From Paenibacillus sinopodophylli (GTDB lineage Bacteria; Bacillota; Bacilli; Paenibacillales; Paenibacillaceae), in assembly GCF_005930355.1 (NCBI RefSeq), contig NZ_VDBO01000012.1, forward strand, positions 83,993-147,992: a DNA stretch of 64,000 nt, given 5' to 3'. Positions within the stretch are counted from its first letter, which is position 1; each line of letters begins with the position of its first letter. Below are positions 18,341-27,365 of this stretch, piece by piece. The translations under genes were made by a program, and so were the position numbers. Below the pieces are notes generated by a model. It searched no databases, had not been told where the DNA came from, and saw nothing but the letters and a program-made list of their open reading frames with translations.

Positions 18341-19114
18341 TCAAGCATCCTTGCCGAATACGACACCTCCGTCAATATATAGAGGAGAACCCATCATGAA
18401 GGAAGATTCATCGGAGGCAAGAAACAGTACCCCATTCGCGACATCCTCAGGCCGTCCTAGATTCCCGCTGAGCTGACGTGTCCTAATTGCTGCAATAGCA
18501 GCTTCGGGATCCTCGTATGCGCTTTGCAAATATTGCTCAACGAACGGTGTCAGGATTGTCCCAGGCAAAATTGCGTTAACACGAATATTGTATTTGGCAT
18601 AATCGACCTGCATCGATTTGGTAAGCGATAGGACAGCACCTTTCGTAGCCGAATAAGAGGCACGCCGTGCCAAGCCTATCTCCGCAATGCAGGAGGACAT
18701 GTTGATGATATTGCCTGACTTGCGCTCCATCATATAAGGGAGCACATAACGCGATGGCAGGAATACACCGCGCAGATTCACACGCACGACGCGATCCCAA
18801 GCCTCCGGCTCGATCTCATGGATCGCTCCTACCCCGCTAATGCCCGCGTTATTGAATAAAATGTCAATTCGGCCATAAGCTTGTATGGCGCTTTCGACCA
18901 TCAATCTCACCGAAGCAGCATCCGTAACATCAGCATGAAGGAACAGCGCATTTCCACCGCTCGCTTGAATACTTTGAGCTGTTTCCTTCCCTTTAGCTTC
19001 ATCAATGTCATTCACGATGACGGTCGCGCCTTCTTTGGCAAACAGCTCTGCCGTCTTTCTTCCAATGCCTGATCCTGCCCCTGTCAGGAGCGCAATCTTC
19101 CCTTGCAGTCTCAT
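18341..19114 (-). CDS. SDR oxidoreductase, likely 2-keto-3-deoxy-L-fuconate dehydrogenase
   Basis: 257 residues, classical short-chain dehydrogenase. TGAGSGIG cofactor motif at ~11-18, NNAG, catalytic Ser in INMSSCIAE, YSATK (Tyr and Lys), PGTILTPFV, and the C-terminal end SPLYIDGGVVFGKDA. An acidic residue after beta-2 (VNDIDEA) predicts NAD rather than NADP. ATG 19114 follows GAGGGGAAT. Placed between the dehydratase and hydrolase genes (20- and 31-base gaps), it fits oxidation of 2-keto-3-deoxy-L-fuconate at C4. Which SDR does which step is inferred by similarity and position. Confidence 0.82.
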   Translation of the reverse strand: MRLQGKIALLTGAGSGIGRKTAELFAKEGATVIVNDIDEAKGKETAQSIQASGGNALFLHADVTDAASVRLMVESAIQAYGRIDILFNNAGISGVGAIHEIEPEAWDRVVRVNLRGVFLPSRYVLPYMMERKSGNIINMSSCIAEIGLARRASYSATKGAVLSLTKSMQVDYAKYNIRVNAILPGTILTPFVEQYLQSAYEDPEAAIAAIRTRQLSGNLGRPEDVANGVLFLASDESSFMMGSPLYIDGGVVFGKDA

Positions 19115-19134
19115 CGCTATTCCCCTCTCCTGCG

Positions 19135-20232
19135 CTATCTAATGCGGTATTCGTCGAAATAACGGGGGATGATTTCAGTCGAGGCACCCGGCAGCTGTGG
19201 CAGCACGTAGTGTCCATTAACAACAGTGGCTGGCTCAACGAATATGGAACGAATCCAAGGAATGTATTCCAGCATAACAGCCCCTTGTGTTGCAGCTACT
19301 AGGTGTTGATGGATCTGTCCCATATCACCGACATGCGGACAAATCGGAATATCATAAGAAGCAGCAAGCCCGGCTACCTGAAGCCATTCCGTAATGCCTG
19401 CTACACGAGTAACATCCACCTGACAGTATTCAATGGCACCTTGATGAATGTAATCGCGGAACGCATATTTGGAATACACATGCTCGCCAAGCGCAATCGG
19501 AACGTTCAGCGCATCAGCCAGCTTCTTGTGACCAAGAATGTCATCGGGGTTCAGAGGCTCCTCCAGCCAGAACAAGTCGAACTCTTCGAGCTTTTTCCCC
19601 CATGTCATCGCTGTATTGATATTCCATTGCTGGTTCACGTCTATCATGAATATCGTCTGGTCACCAATCGCTTGGCGTACCGCCTTAACCCGGTCATAAT
19701 CCTCGTGTGGATTGGACTTGCCGACCTTGATTTTGACCCCTGTAAATCCTTGCTCTACAATATCTGTTACGTCCTTCAGCAAGCGCTCCTTCGACCAGTT
19801 CAGCCATCCGCCGTTCGTGTTGTATGCTTTGATTCCCTTCGATTTATGACCGCCAAGATACTGCCACAATGGCTTGTTCGACGCCTTCGCCATAATGTCC
19901 CAGAGCGCAATATCTACTGCAGCCAGCGCCATATGTGTAATGCCCGCGCGGCCGATCCAGTGCATCTTGCCATAGCGCAGCGTGTCCCAAATTTCTTTTA
20001 CCATAAAAGGGTCCTTGCCGATCAGCTCGGGGGCATAATAACGATCGATGGTATCCACGATCATATCGTCGCCATGTGCGCATGTCCCGGTATAGCCATA
20101 GCCGACATATCCCTCGTCCGTGTAAATCCGAACGCCGGACAGCCCCCAATGCGTTGCAACGTTAATCGCATCGGTGATAGGCGGATCAATCGGTACATGC
20201 AGGACAAACGTTTCTACTTTTGTAATTTTCAT
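19135..20232 (-). CDS. Enolase-superfamily acid-sugar dehydratase, likely L-fuconate dehydratase
   Basis: 365 residues, mandelate racemase/muconate lactonising group. Visible active-site elements: KIKVG (KxK base), metal ligands in FMIDVNQQWN, WLEEPLNPDD and IALGEHVY, and the His in CPHVGDMGQIHQH. N-terminal capping domain MKITKVETFVLHVPIDPP. ATG 20232 follows AAGGGAG. L-fuconate dehydratase is often longer (about 430 residues), so this is a shorter subgroup. The substrate call comes from the operon, with L-galactonate or a related aldonate as the main alternative. Confidence 0.8.
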   Translation of the reverse strand: MKITKVETFVLHVPIDPPITDAINVATHWGLSGVRIYTDEGYVGYGYTGTCAHGDDMIVDTIDRYYAPELIGKDPFMVKEIWDTLRYGKMHWIGRAGITHMALAAVDIALWDIMAKASNKPLWQYLGGHKSKGIKAYNTNGGWLNWSKERLLKDVTDIVEQGFTGVKIKVGKSNPHEDYDRVKAVRQAIGDQTIFMIDVNQQWNINTAMTWGKKLEEFDLFWLEEPLNPDDILGHKKLADALNVPIALGEHVYSKYAFRDYIHQGAIEYCQVDVTRVAGITEWLQVAGLAASYDIPICPHVGDMGQIHQHLVAATQGAVMLEYIPWIRSIFVEPATVVNGHYVLPQLPGASTEIIPRYFDEYRIR

Positions 20233-20256
20233 TGTAGGCTCTCCCTTGGTTTCGTA

Positions 20257-21036
20257 TTAATAGCCTAGCGATGCGCCGCCATCTACAGGCAGGGCAACGC
20301 CGGTCATGAATGCAGCCTGATTAGAGGCCAGAAATAGTACAGCCTGTGCCACTTCCTCGGAACTGGCGGGCCGGCCAAGCGGATGCATCGCATGGAGGGA
20401 TTGGACAGCTTCAGCCGGGTTCGGCTGCTGCTTAGTCCATTCATCCAGCAGCGGAGTCATGACACCTGCAGGGCATACGCAGTTGACCCTTACTCCGCTT
20501 TGCGCGTAATCCAGCGCAAGTGATTTGGTCAACGCAATGAGCGCGCCTTTGGTGGCCGCGTATATCGGATTATGCTTCTGGCCTATAAGTCCATTCAGCG
20601 AAGCCATATTAACAACGCTGCCCTGCACCGCTCGCAAATGCGGGATCGCATGTTTAATCATGAGATAGACACCCTTTACATTAACTGCATACAGCTGATC
20701 AAACGATTGTGCGTCAATCTCCTCTAGCGGCTTAGGGCAAATAACTGCAGCGTTGTTGAACAGGATATCGAGCTTGCCATAGACTTGTAGTGTTTGGGCG
20801 ATTAGCGCTTGAACAGCCTGCTCATGAGAGACATCCGTTTGTATAGCAATCGCTCTTGGAAGCCCTTTCATATCCCCGTATTGCTCGTTCAGCTCATCGG
20901 CCGCACGCTGTCCCTCGGCTTGGTTCCAATCTGCAATCACAACATGCGCACCTTCTGCTGCAAACAAATAGGCACTGACCTTGCCGATCCCAGAGGCTCC
21001 ACCTGTCACGAGCACCACTTTGTTTGTAAATCGCAA
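20257..21036 (-). CDS. SDR oxidoreductase, L-fucose dehydrogenase-like (HSD17B14 type)
   Basis: 259 residues from TTG 21036, which follows AAGGGGG by seven bases; the longer frame to 21069 has no ribosome site. Motifs: TGGASGIG, ADWNQAEG (Asp for NAD), NNAA, VNMASLNG, YAATKGALIALTK, PLGRPA, and the ending LPVDGGASLGY. From memory the C-terminal half closely follows human HSD17B14, known to be an L-fucose dehydrogenase (same QG.V.N..SL.G.IGQ and GGA.LGY ending). First gene of the operon, so it would make L-fuconolactone from free fucose. No lactonase is encoded here; hydrolysis may be spontaneous or done elsewhere. Confidence 0.82.
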   Translation of the reverse strand: MRFTNKVVLVTGGASGIGKVSAYLFAAEGAHVVIADWNQAEGQRAADELNEQYGDMKGLPRAIAIQTDVSHEQAVQALIAQTLQVYGKLDILFNNAAVICPKPLEEIDAQSFDQLYAVNVKGVYLMIKHAIPHLRAVQGSVVNMASLNGLIGQKHNPIYAATKGALIALTKSLALDYAQSGVRVNCVCPAGVMTPLLDEWTKQQPNPAEAVQSLHAMHPLGRPASSEEVAQAVLFLASNQAAFMTGVALPVDGGASLGY

Positions 21037-21242
21037 GGATATTCCCCCTTTTCCCACCCTGCACGCCATGGAATCTTGTTCAGTAATTGTTGTTCATTTA
21101 TCCGCATTGTAATGAGTAATGCTATGCTTAATATTGCAGTTATTGTATCATTTACTTAGCCTATCGTATTTGATCAGCGATCCATTAATTTGACAAATCA
21201 TCCGCTAGAATGGAAGTGGAGTAAAGTGAGGCGAAGCAGAGG

Positions 21243-22106
21243 ATGAAAAAGTTAAACGAAATAACTCCTCATGTCGGGGATTCCATGTACTATCTATACG
21301 ACGGCAGCTCGAATGAGAAGCTTCGTGTTTGCAACGTCTATGCTTTTCATTTATTTAACGATGGACCAGGAGAAATGGAAGTGAACGGGAAGCGCTATGC
21401 GATTGAGAACCGTACGCTTATTTTTCTAAGACCAGAGGAGCAGCATGCTTTTCATATTTCATCTGATCGCCCCTTGTCATCGCATAACCTTTATTTCGAT
21501 ATCTGGGATCGAACGATTCCAGTATCCGTCAATCGAACCTTCATCTATGCTCCAGAGCCGTTCGTACTGCATGAAACAGCAGCATCCTATCCATGCGAAG
21601 AGCTAGATAGTCTGCCTTGCGTCTTCTCTCTGCAGCCTTATCCAGAGCTTTATGAATCCTTAGTTACACTTGCTAAGCTATACCATAACGCTGCGTTTTA
21701 CCGAACAGAGATGATGAACAGCCTGCTGTATGCGTGGATATTGAACTGGTATAATACCATTCATACGCATCAGCCAACTGATTACCGCATCGTCCGCCTG
21801 CTCGCCCATTTGAACGATCATCCCGAACAACGGGAATCGGTCGAGGCCTGGTGGACCTTCTGCGGACTGAAGCGAACCTACTTCCATGCTTTGTTTCTCC
21901 GAGAAACCGGGCTCACGCCCAAAGCATATCACCACAAGCTGCTCATGAGACGAGCCACCCATCTATTGCTGGAAAGTGATATGAGCGTAACGGCTATAGC
22001 CGAAAGACTCGGCTATCCATCCATTCATCCTTTTACGCGGCATTTCAGCGCCTTCTATGGCGTGAGCCCCAAGCATTATCGCTTGCAGCCGCATTCCAGT
22101 GTCTAA
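21243..22106 (+). CDS. AraC-family regulator of the fucose operon
   Basis: 287 residues: an N-terminal cupin-type sugar-binding half (FHLFNDGPGEMEVNGKRYAI, FLRPEEQHAFHI) and a C-terminal AraC domain (GLKRTYFHALFLRETGLTPK, then VTAIAERLGYPSIHPFTRHF, ending GVSPKHYRLQ). ATG 21243 follows AGAGG closely. It is transcribed divergently from the L-fucose dehydrogenase gene with a 206-base shared intergenic region, the normal arrangement for a local activator responding to fucose or a pathway intermediate. No signal peptide; cytoplasmic. Confidence 0.9.
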   Translation: MKKLNEITPHVGDSMYYLYDGSSNEKLRVCNVYAFHLFNDGPGEMEVNGKRYAIENRTLIFLRPEEQHAFHISSDRPLSSHNLYFDIWDRTIPVSVNRTFIYAPEPFVLHETAASYPCEELDSLPCVFSLQPYPELYESLVTLAKLYHNAAFYRTEMMNSLLYAWILNWYNTIHTHQPTDYRIVRLLAHLNDHPEQRESVEAWWTFCGLKRTYFHALFLRETGLTPKAYHHKLLMRRATHLLLESDMSVTAIAERLGYPSIHPFTRHFSAFYGVSPKHYRLQPHSSV

Positions 22107-22130
22107 GCAGCCACCCTATATGGACAACGT

Positions 22131-22166
22131 AAAAAGAGCCCCCGATGCGCTTGAGCATCGAGGGTT
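22131..22166 (-). terminator. Rho-independent terminator after the MFS exporter gene
   Basis: CCCTCGATGC pairs with GCATCGGGGG around TCAAGC, followed on the minus strand by CTCTTTTTACG. It lies between the convergent AraC and MFS genes. Confidence 0.85.
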
Positions 22167-22176
22167 CATATATACG

Positions 22177-23724
22177 CTATAGCATAGTAGGCGTGACAGC
22201 TTCAGACTGCACCTTCGTCCCCTGCTTCTCCGGTCCCGTCCACATGGCAGCGAATAAGCCGAGCACCGCAGCGGCAACGAGGAACCAGAATCCAAACTGT
22301 ACGGATTGCCCGAGCGCATCCTGCAGCACCGCCGTCGTCTCAGCCGGCAATCCGGAATCAGCCTGCAGTACGGCTTGCGGATTCGCTAATTGAGCCAAGC
22401 CCTCCGTTGACAAATTTAGCTCATCTGCCTGTTCGCGAAGCGTCGAGCTAAGACGACCATTAATAATCGAAGCCAGCACCGCTGTGCCGAATACACCGCC
22501 AATCGCCCGGGAGAAGCCAACCGTAGAGGTTGCTACGCCTTTGATTTTTTCCTCCGCACTCATGCTGACAGCCATCTGACCAACCATCATCATGATGCCA
22601 ATTCCCATACCAATGAGCGCCATTATAAAGCGCAGAAGCCATGGACTCGCATCAAGAGGCATATACACAACCATTAACAAGCCCGCTCCTGTGAACACCA
22701 TCGAAACAGCAATGTTAAAGCGCCAGCTCCATCTCTTAATGAGTGCACTGCTGAATGAAGCGCCGATAACGACACTGAACATTAATGGCGTTAATGCACT
22801 GCCAGAGTCTCCAACGTCACCGCCAAGGCTGCCTTGCACGAACAGCGGAATGTAAACAAGCGCGCCGTACATCATAATGCCTTGTATGAACGTTGCCATC
22901 AGCGTTCCTGAAATGACTTTGCTCCGAAATAGCTCGAAGGGCAGAATCGGCTCCTTCGCCCGTGTCTGCACGACTAGGAATACAGCTGCAGACGCCGCTC
23001 CTACTGCCAGCAATCCAACAATTCGCCAAGAGGACCAAGCATACTCTTTCCCGCCTAATTCCATGCCTAACAAAATAGAAAGAGTAGCAATAGCCAGCAG
23101 CGTCGCTCCCAAATAATCGACCGAGGGCTTTGCTTTGCCGCTCGTGTCTGTCTTCTTCAGAAGCCGGTTCATGATTACAAATATAAGGACACCAAACGGA
23201 AGATTAATATAGAAGTTCCAGCGCCAATTCAAATGCTCTGTAATCAGAGCCCCAAGCGCTGGACCTACTACCGATGACAGCGCGAACACACTCATGTACA
23301 ACGTATGATAAATGCCCGCTCTCTCCCTCGGCATGATGCTGAATACGAGCGTGAATGTAACCGGCAGCAGAAAGCCCGCTCCAATGCCTTGGATGCCGCG
23401 AAACAATACGAGCTGCATCATGCTTCCCGCCATGCCGCATAACGCTGAGCCGATCATAAACAACGCTAGTCCTAGTATAAAAAACGTTTTTCGCCCGTAA
23501 ATATCGGACAGCTTGCCCGCTATCGGCATCATTACGGTTGAAGCGAGCATATACACGGTGAATACCCACGACATCTGCTCGAATCCGTCCAGCTTCGCGA
23601 CGATCGTCGGCAAAGCAGTAGATACAATCGTCTGATCAAGCTGTGTCAAAAATATGCAGACCAATAGCGCGGCCATCATCCAATTCAAATGTGGCCTCGA
23701 CAGGCCTCCCGATGCGTTTGTCAT
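22177..23724 (-). CDS. DHA2-family (EmrB/QacA type) MFS drug exporter, 14 TM
   Basis: 515 residues from ATG 23724 (AGGTGATGG upstream); a GTG at 23760 directly abuts the TetR stop and has no site. About fourteen membrane segments. DHA2 signatures: LDQTIVSTALPTIVAKL in TM1, GKLSDIYGRKTFF (motif A), FRGIQGIGAGFLLPVTFTLV (motif C region), WRWNFYINLPFGV. Proton-driven efflux of toxic organic compounds. It follows a TetR-type regulator gene in the same transcript, a common exporter-repressor pair. Confidence 0.92.
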   Translation of the reverse strand: MTNASGGLSRPHLNWMMAALLVCIFLTQLDQTIVSTALPTIVAKLDGFEQMSWVFTVYMLASTVMMPIAGKLSDIYGRKTFFILGLALFMIGSALCGMAGSMMQLVLFRGIQGIGAGFLLPVTFTLVFSIMPRERAGIYHTLYMSVFALSSVVGPALGALITEHLNWRWNFYINLPFGVLIFVIMNRLLKKTDTSGKAKPSVDYLGATLLAIATLSILLGMELGGKEYAWSSWRIVGLLAVGAASAAVFLVVQTRAKEPILPFELFRSKVISGTLMATFIQGIMMYGALVYIPLFVQGSLGGDVGDSGSALTPLMFSVVIGASFSSALIKRWSWRFNIAVSMVFTGAGLLMVVYMPLDASPWLLRFIMALIGMGIGIMMMVGQMAVSMSAEEKIKGVATSTVGFSRAIGGVFGTAVLASIINGRLSSTLREQADELNLSTEGLAQLANPQAVLQADSGLPAETTAVLQDALGQSVQFGFWFLVAAAVLGLFAAMWTGPEKQGTKVQSEAVTPTML

Positions 23725-23760
23725 CGTACCATCACCTATTCTGCTGCGCTGCTGCTTCAC

Positions 23761-24876
23761 TTACATTCTAGTCAGTTTGGCACAACGTTTAATATAATCA
23801 CGGGGAGATTGACCGCTTACGCGTGCGATCGAGAACGCTCCCACCCGGTTAAATGCATCTTCCAGCGTCCGCTGCAGCGTCTCCGCTGCCGGACTGCTCC
23901 TCACGGTCCATATCGCGATAAAACGGTCAGCAATCTTGGAAGGCGATTTCTCAAGCTTGTCCAGCAGACGATACAGCGGCTCCGACATCTCCCCATATTG
24001 CGTGGATGCGCATACAACCAGCAATTCAGCATCTTCGTCCATAGCAAGCGCTTCCTCTTCGTCATACACCCTTTTTACTTCCAGCCCTTGCAGCTCCGTC
24101 AAAGCATCGATCAGCTTCAACTGCTCCTCATGCTCATCTCCCTGCTCCAGAAACACCGTTGCGACCTTCCGTACGCCAGGCTCCTTCAGGAAAGAAGAGT
24201 CATCCTTTGCCAAAATCCCGTTAAGCGTCAATTCGATCATTTGCTCGGCCACCTCGGCTTGAAGTGCCTCGAGGTTCCCATCACTGCCTACAATTGCTTT
24301 CAGATTATCAAAGCTTCTGTAGTAAAACTGATTCATCATGCCCCACATGGAGAAAAGAACAATGGTTTCGTTTACGTTTGAATGAATAACGCCCGCTTGC
24401 TTCCATCTTTTGAACAGATCGGCTTTCTCTAGAAAATCCTGCACCCAAGTAGATGAAGCATATTTATTGAAGAGCTCACCGCCCTCCAGCGCCTCCCAAT
24501 GAAACATTTTGTACAAATTTGGCATGCGGCATTTGATCTCGAAATGCGTCTTTATATATTCTCTAATCATGAGGGCGGGATCTTCCTCCACCCATGTAAA
24601 CGCTTGAACATATGACTCCCATTGCTGGAATAGGCGCACTAGCACCTCTTGATAGAGCTTCTCCTTCGAGTCAAAATAATAATGGATCAGCGCTTGATTC
24701 ACTTCAGCTTTCAATGCAATCTCGCTAATCCGCGTGCCTGCAAAACTATTCCTTGCGAAGAGTTCCTCTGCCGCATGCAGAATGCGCTCCTGCACAGTAG
24801 TCTTTACTTCTTCCGTTCCAATTCCTTGCGACAATTGCTCTCCTCCATTCGTATTAACGGTTTCCCGCTTGCTCAT
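23761..24876 (-). CDS. TetR-family regulator with extra C-terminal flavodoxin-like domain
   Basis: 371 residues, nearly twice the usual TetR length. N-terminal helix-turn-helix (~28-75: ERILHAAEELFARNSFAGTR, VNQALIHYYFDSKEKLYQEV). A helical ligand domain runs to ~220. Then about 145 residues (VRKVATVFLEQGDEHEEQLK, DAELLVVCASTQYGEMSEPL, and so on) look like an alpha/beta flavodoxin or FMN-reductase-type fold. This extra half is unexplained; a flavin or redox input is inference, encouraged by two flavin-related genes just upstream. Likely repressor of the exporter and possibly of the whole operon. Confidence 0.82.
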   Translation of the reverse strand: MSKRETVNTNGGEQLSQGIGTEEVKTTVQERILHAAEELFARNSFAGTRISEIALKAEVNQALIHYYFDSKEKLYQEVLVRLFQQWESYVQAFTWVEEDPALMIREYIKTHFEIKCRMPNLYKMFHWEALEGGELFNKYASSTWVQDFLEKADLFKRWKQAGVIHSNVNETIVLFSMWGMMNQFYYRSFDNLKAIVGSDGNLEALQAEVAEQMIELTLNGILAKDDSSFLKEPGVRKVATVFLEQGDEHEEQLKLIDALTELQGLEVKRVYDEEEALAMDEDAELLVVCASTQYGEMSEPLYRLLDKLEKSPSKIADRFIAIWTVRSSPAAETLQRTLEDAFNRVGAFSIARVSGQSPRDYIKRCAKLTRM

Positions 24877-24913
24877 CCTTTATAAGGCCGCGAACAGGAT
24901 CCCGCCCCTACGC

Positions 24914-25426
24914 CTAGAGCATGCAGGATAACCCGAATCGCGACTCTTCTATCCAATTGGAGACCACAGCAGGAAGCTCCTCCATCTGCGACTCCATCAT
25001 ATACAGTCCTCTTACAGGAACGATTGCACCTGTCTCCGTAAGCAGCGGCCGCAAATAGGTTTCAACCGCCATGCTATGATGAGGAGACCCCCCCACCATG
25101 ACAGGAATAGCGAACTTGCCTGCCCATGCATTCGGCGGAACCATATCGATAAATAATTTAAGCAGTCCCGTATAAGTAGCTTTATAAGTAGGCGTTGCAA
25201 TGATGACAATATCGGAGCCAGCAACCAGCTCCAGCAGCTTCTGGACCTCTGGATGCCCCCACTGTATAATCGAGCCGGCATAAGGCGCCAGATCAATAAC
25301 AAGCTGATCTGTTAACTGCTTTCCTTGCTCCTCTATGAAAACAGCCAGTTGACTCGTAATCTCTCTCGCAATCGTAAACGTGCGAGAAAGTTCCTTAGGA
25401 TTTCCTACAATCGCTGTTATTTGCAC
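24914..25426 (-). CDS. NADPH-dependent FMN reductase (SsuE-like)
   Basis: 170 residues, flavodoxin-like. MQITAIVGNPKELSRT opens with the phosphate-binding loop, then IVIIATPTYKATYTGLLKLF and the conserved VMVGGSPHHSMAVE. GTG 25426 follows TAGGAG. It supplies reduced flavin to a two-component monooxygenase. The LLM monooxygenase and a second flavin reductase are in the same operon, 5 bases from the latter. Confidence 0.9.
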   Translation of the reverse strand: MQITAIVGNPKELSRTFTIAREITSQLAVFIEEQGKQLTDQLVIDLAPYAGSIIQWGHPEVQKLLELVAGSDIVIIATPTYKATYTGLLKLFIDMVPPNAWAGKFAIPVMVGGSPHHSMAVETYLRPLLTETGAIVPVRGLYMMESQMEELPAVVSNWIEESRFGLSCML

Positions 25427-25431
25427 GATAG

Positions 25432-25920
25432 CTATGCTCCTATTATATTCAATTTCTCGTACTTTCCTCTATAAAAAAGAAGCGGCTGTGTTTCGGACTC
25501 TGTTTGATGAATATGCAGCCCTTCACCTAGCAGCACAACATGGTCGCCGCCTTGTACCGCTTCCTTTACTTGGCATTCCACACTGACCAGGCAGCCTTCA
25601 AGAACGGGTACACCCGATTCTCCCAAACGATAGGCTGCATCCTCAAATTTCTCTGGGCCACCTTTACGGGCGAACTTCCGCGAAACTTCTTCCTGATTAT
25701 CCGCTAATATATTCACGCAATACTTATTCGACGCGAGCAGCTTAGCCAGCGTGTCGCTCTTGTTATCTACACAGATTAGTACCATTGGCGGGTCAAGCGA
25801 CAAGGAGGTGAACGCATTCGCCGTCATGCCTACCGGACTTCCTTGCTCATCGATTGTCGTGATCACAGTAACACCCGTTGCGAATTTCCCCATCGTACCT
25901 CTCCACTCCATAGCGTCCAT
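25432..25920 (-). CDS. Flavin reductase-domain protein (RutF/HpaC-like)
   Basis: 162 residues from ATG 25920, which follows AAGGAGG; the longer frame to 25938 would bury that site. Typical flavin reductase domain: WRGTMGKFATGVTVITTIDE, GMTANAFTSLSLDPPMVLIC, KYCVNILADNQEEVSRKFA, LVSVECQVKEAVQGGDHVVL. RutF-type proteins deliver FMNH2 to RutA. Two separate flavin reductases in one operon is redundant and suggests different donors or regulation. Confidence 0.9.
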   Translation of the reverse strand: MDAMEWRGTMGKFATGVTVITTIDEQGSPVGMTANAFTSLSLDPPMVLICVDNKSDTLAKLLASNKYCVNILADNQEEVSRKFARKGGPEKFEDAAYRLGESGVPVLEGCLVSVECQVKEAVQGGDHVVLLGEGLHIHQTESETQPLLFYRGKYEKLNIIGA

Positions 25921-26013
25921 TGTTTGAACCTCCTTCATATTTTATGCCATCAACTATTGTTCGCTCGCACTAGCTTCCCTTCCAGGTCCAACCACCGGCT
26001 TGCTGTACCGTTG

Positions 26014-27330
26014 TTAATCCACTTGGTTGCAGATGAGCCAAGCTGCAGCAGCATACACCACAACCGCATCAACCATATCGTCTACCGTCGGTCGGAAACG
26101 AGTCGGTCCGTACGTTACCGCAGGAATGTTGTACATATTGAACACATTATGGTCACGCCACATGCTGGAATAAATATAATGACCGATTCCTGTCTCTCCT
26201 TTGCCTGAGCCTGCGCTCGCAGAGCTTATAGCCTCATGAAGACCCTTCACCCGCTCCCCATCAGCCTCAAATCCTTGGCGATACACGATCGGTTCGATAT
26301 GACCCTCGAAGCCTTCATTTGCCATTACGCTCTCCAACTGACGCTGTACATTGGCGATCGATTGCTTCGGTGTTAAATTCACCTCGAGATAAATGGAGCA
26401 AACCTCGCTTCCGCTGCCCATAATATGCGGATCACCACCCCTTATAGCAGCAATCTGAACCTTGGGCACGGCTGTTCCGCCTAACGAATGGTAAATGTTA
26501 GCCTGCTCATATTCAGCCGCCCACTTCTGGATAGCTCCAATTAAAGGCGCTACCATGACAAGCGGACTCGGATGATCCTTCAATGCCGGCGTATGCTCAA
26601 GCAGCGGTGTGAATACATCCTCGCCATACAGGTCGATTCGGAAGTTCGCATGGCCGCAGGAAACCCATGAAATGCCAAAGTCTGTACCCTCTGCAGCGAT
26701 GGCATAGTCCGGCGCAACCCCGCCATGCGTAAGCATATATTGGGCACCCAGCTCCTTGCCTAAATAGACAGAGCCCTGAAATTCCTCTACCTGCTCTGGA
26801 CCAATCTCTCCTGGGCAAGCCGTTACGTAGAGCGTGCCCGCTAGGGTTAAACCAGCTTTCTTCAGCGCCTTTGCCGCCATTAGCGTACACGCCATTGGCC
26901 CTCGGTCGTTTTCGATAGGCCTGCCGGAGAAAACTCCTCCTTCCAGACGCGCCTCCAGCCATTCTGGACGCTCCACCGAGCCCGGGCGATACTTCCAGCT
27001 GTCCCGCCAATTATATTGCGGTGATTCTGTATCCAGATGGCTTGTGAACAGCAGGTTCTTTCCTTTGCCTGGTTGATCTCCGCCAATGCGGCCGATCACA
27101 TTGAATCTGTCCTCCACCATACCTGTACGTTTCGGAGCTAATCCTTCACGTTTCATCCATTCATAAACATAATCACCAGAAGCCTTCTCATAGCCTGCGG
27201 GGCTCGGGATGCTGCCCAGCTCTAGGATGAGCGCAATTAATTCATCCCGATCCACCGCTTGCCGAATGGCTTTCACCACTTCCAGAAAAGCTGGCTCGGA
27301 GCCAGCTTGGCTATGCAGCCAATCGTTCAT
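26014..27330 (-). CDS. M20-family metallohydrolase
   Basis: 438 residues. M20 features: LLFTSHLDTESPQ (first metal ligands), the acidic region EIGPEQVEEFQG (probable base and ligand), CGHANFRIDLYG in the lid/dimerisation domain, and MGSGSEVCSIYLEVNL. ATG 27330 follows AAAGGAGC. M20 enzymes cut amide or carbamoyl bonds (peptides, N-acyl amino acids, beta-ureidopropionate). In an operon of RutA/RutB homologues a ureido or N-acyl intermediate is a reasonable substrate, but this cannot be read directly. Confidence 0.87.
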   Translation of the reverse strand: MNDWLHSQAGSEPAFLEVVKAIRQAVDRDELIALILELGSIPSPAGYEKASGDYVYEWMKREGLAPKRTGMVEDRFNVIGRIGGDQPGKGKNLLFTSHLDTESPQYNWRDSWKYRPGSVERPEWLEARLEGGVFSGRPIENDRGPMACTLMAAKALKKAGLTLAGTLYVTACPGEIGPEQVEEFQGSVYLGKELGAQYMLTHGGVAPDYAIAAEGTDFGISWVSCGHANFRIDLYGEDVFTPLLEHTPALKDHPSPLVMVAPLIGAIQKWAAEYEQANIYHSLGGTAVPKVQIAAIRGGDPHIMGSGSEVCSIYLEVNLTPKQSIANVQRQLESVMANEGFEGHIEPIVYRQGFEADGERVKGLHEAISSASAGSGKGETGIGHYIYSSMWRDHNVFNMYNIPAVTYGPTRFRPTVDDMVDAVVVYAAAAWLICNQVD

Positions 27331-27365
27331 ATCGCTTGCTCCTTTCGTTATAGGCTACGTCGTAT

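Noticed and set aside
19303..20268. Long plus-strand frame opposite the dehydratase gene
   Set aside because: Shadow frame: no ribosome site, no recognisable domain, and the opposite strand encodes a full enolase-superfamily protein.
21174..21242. TTGACA near 21190 as the promoter of the fucose AraC gene
   Set aside because: No acceptable -10 at 16-18 bases; nearest TAGAAT is only 10 bases away.
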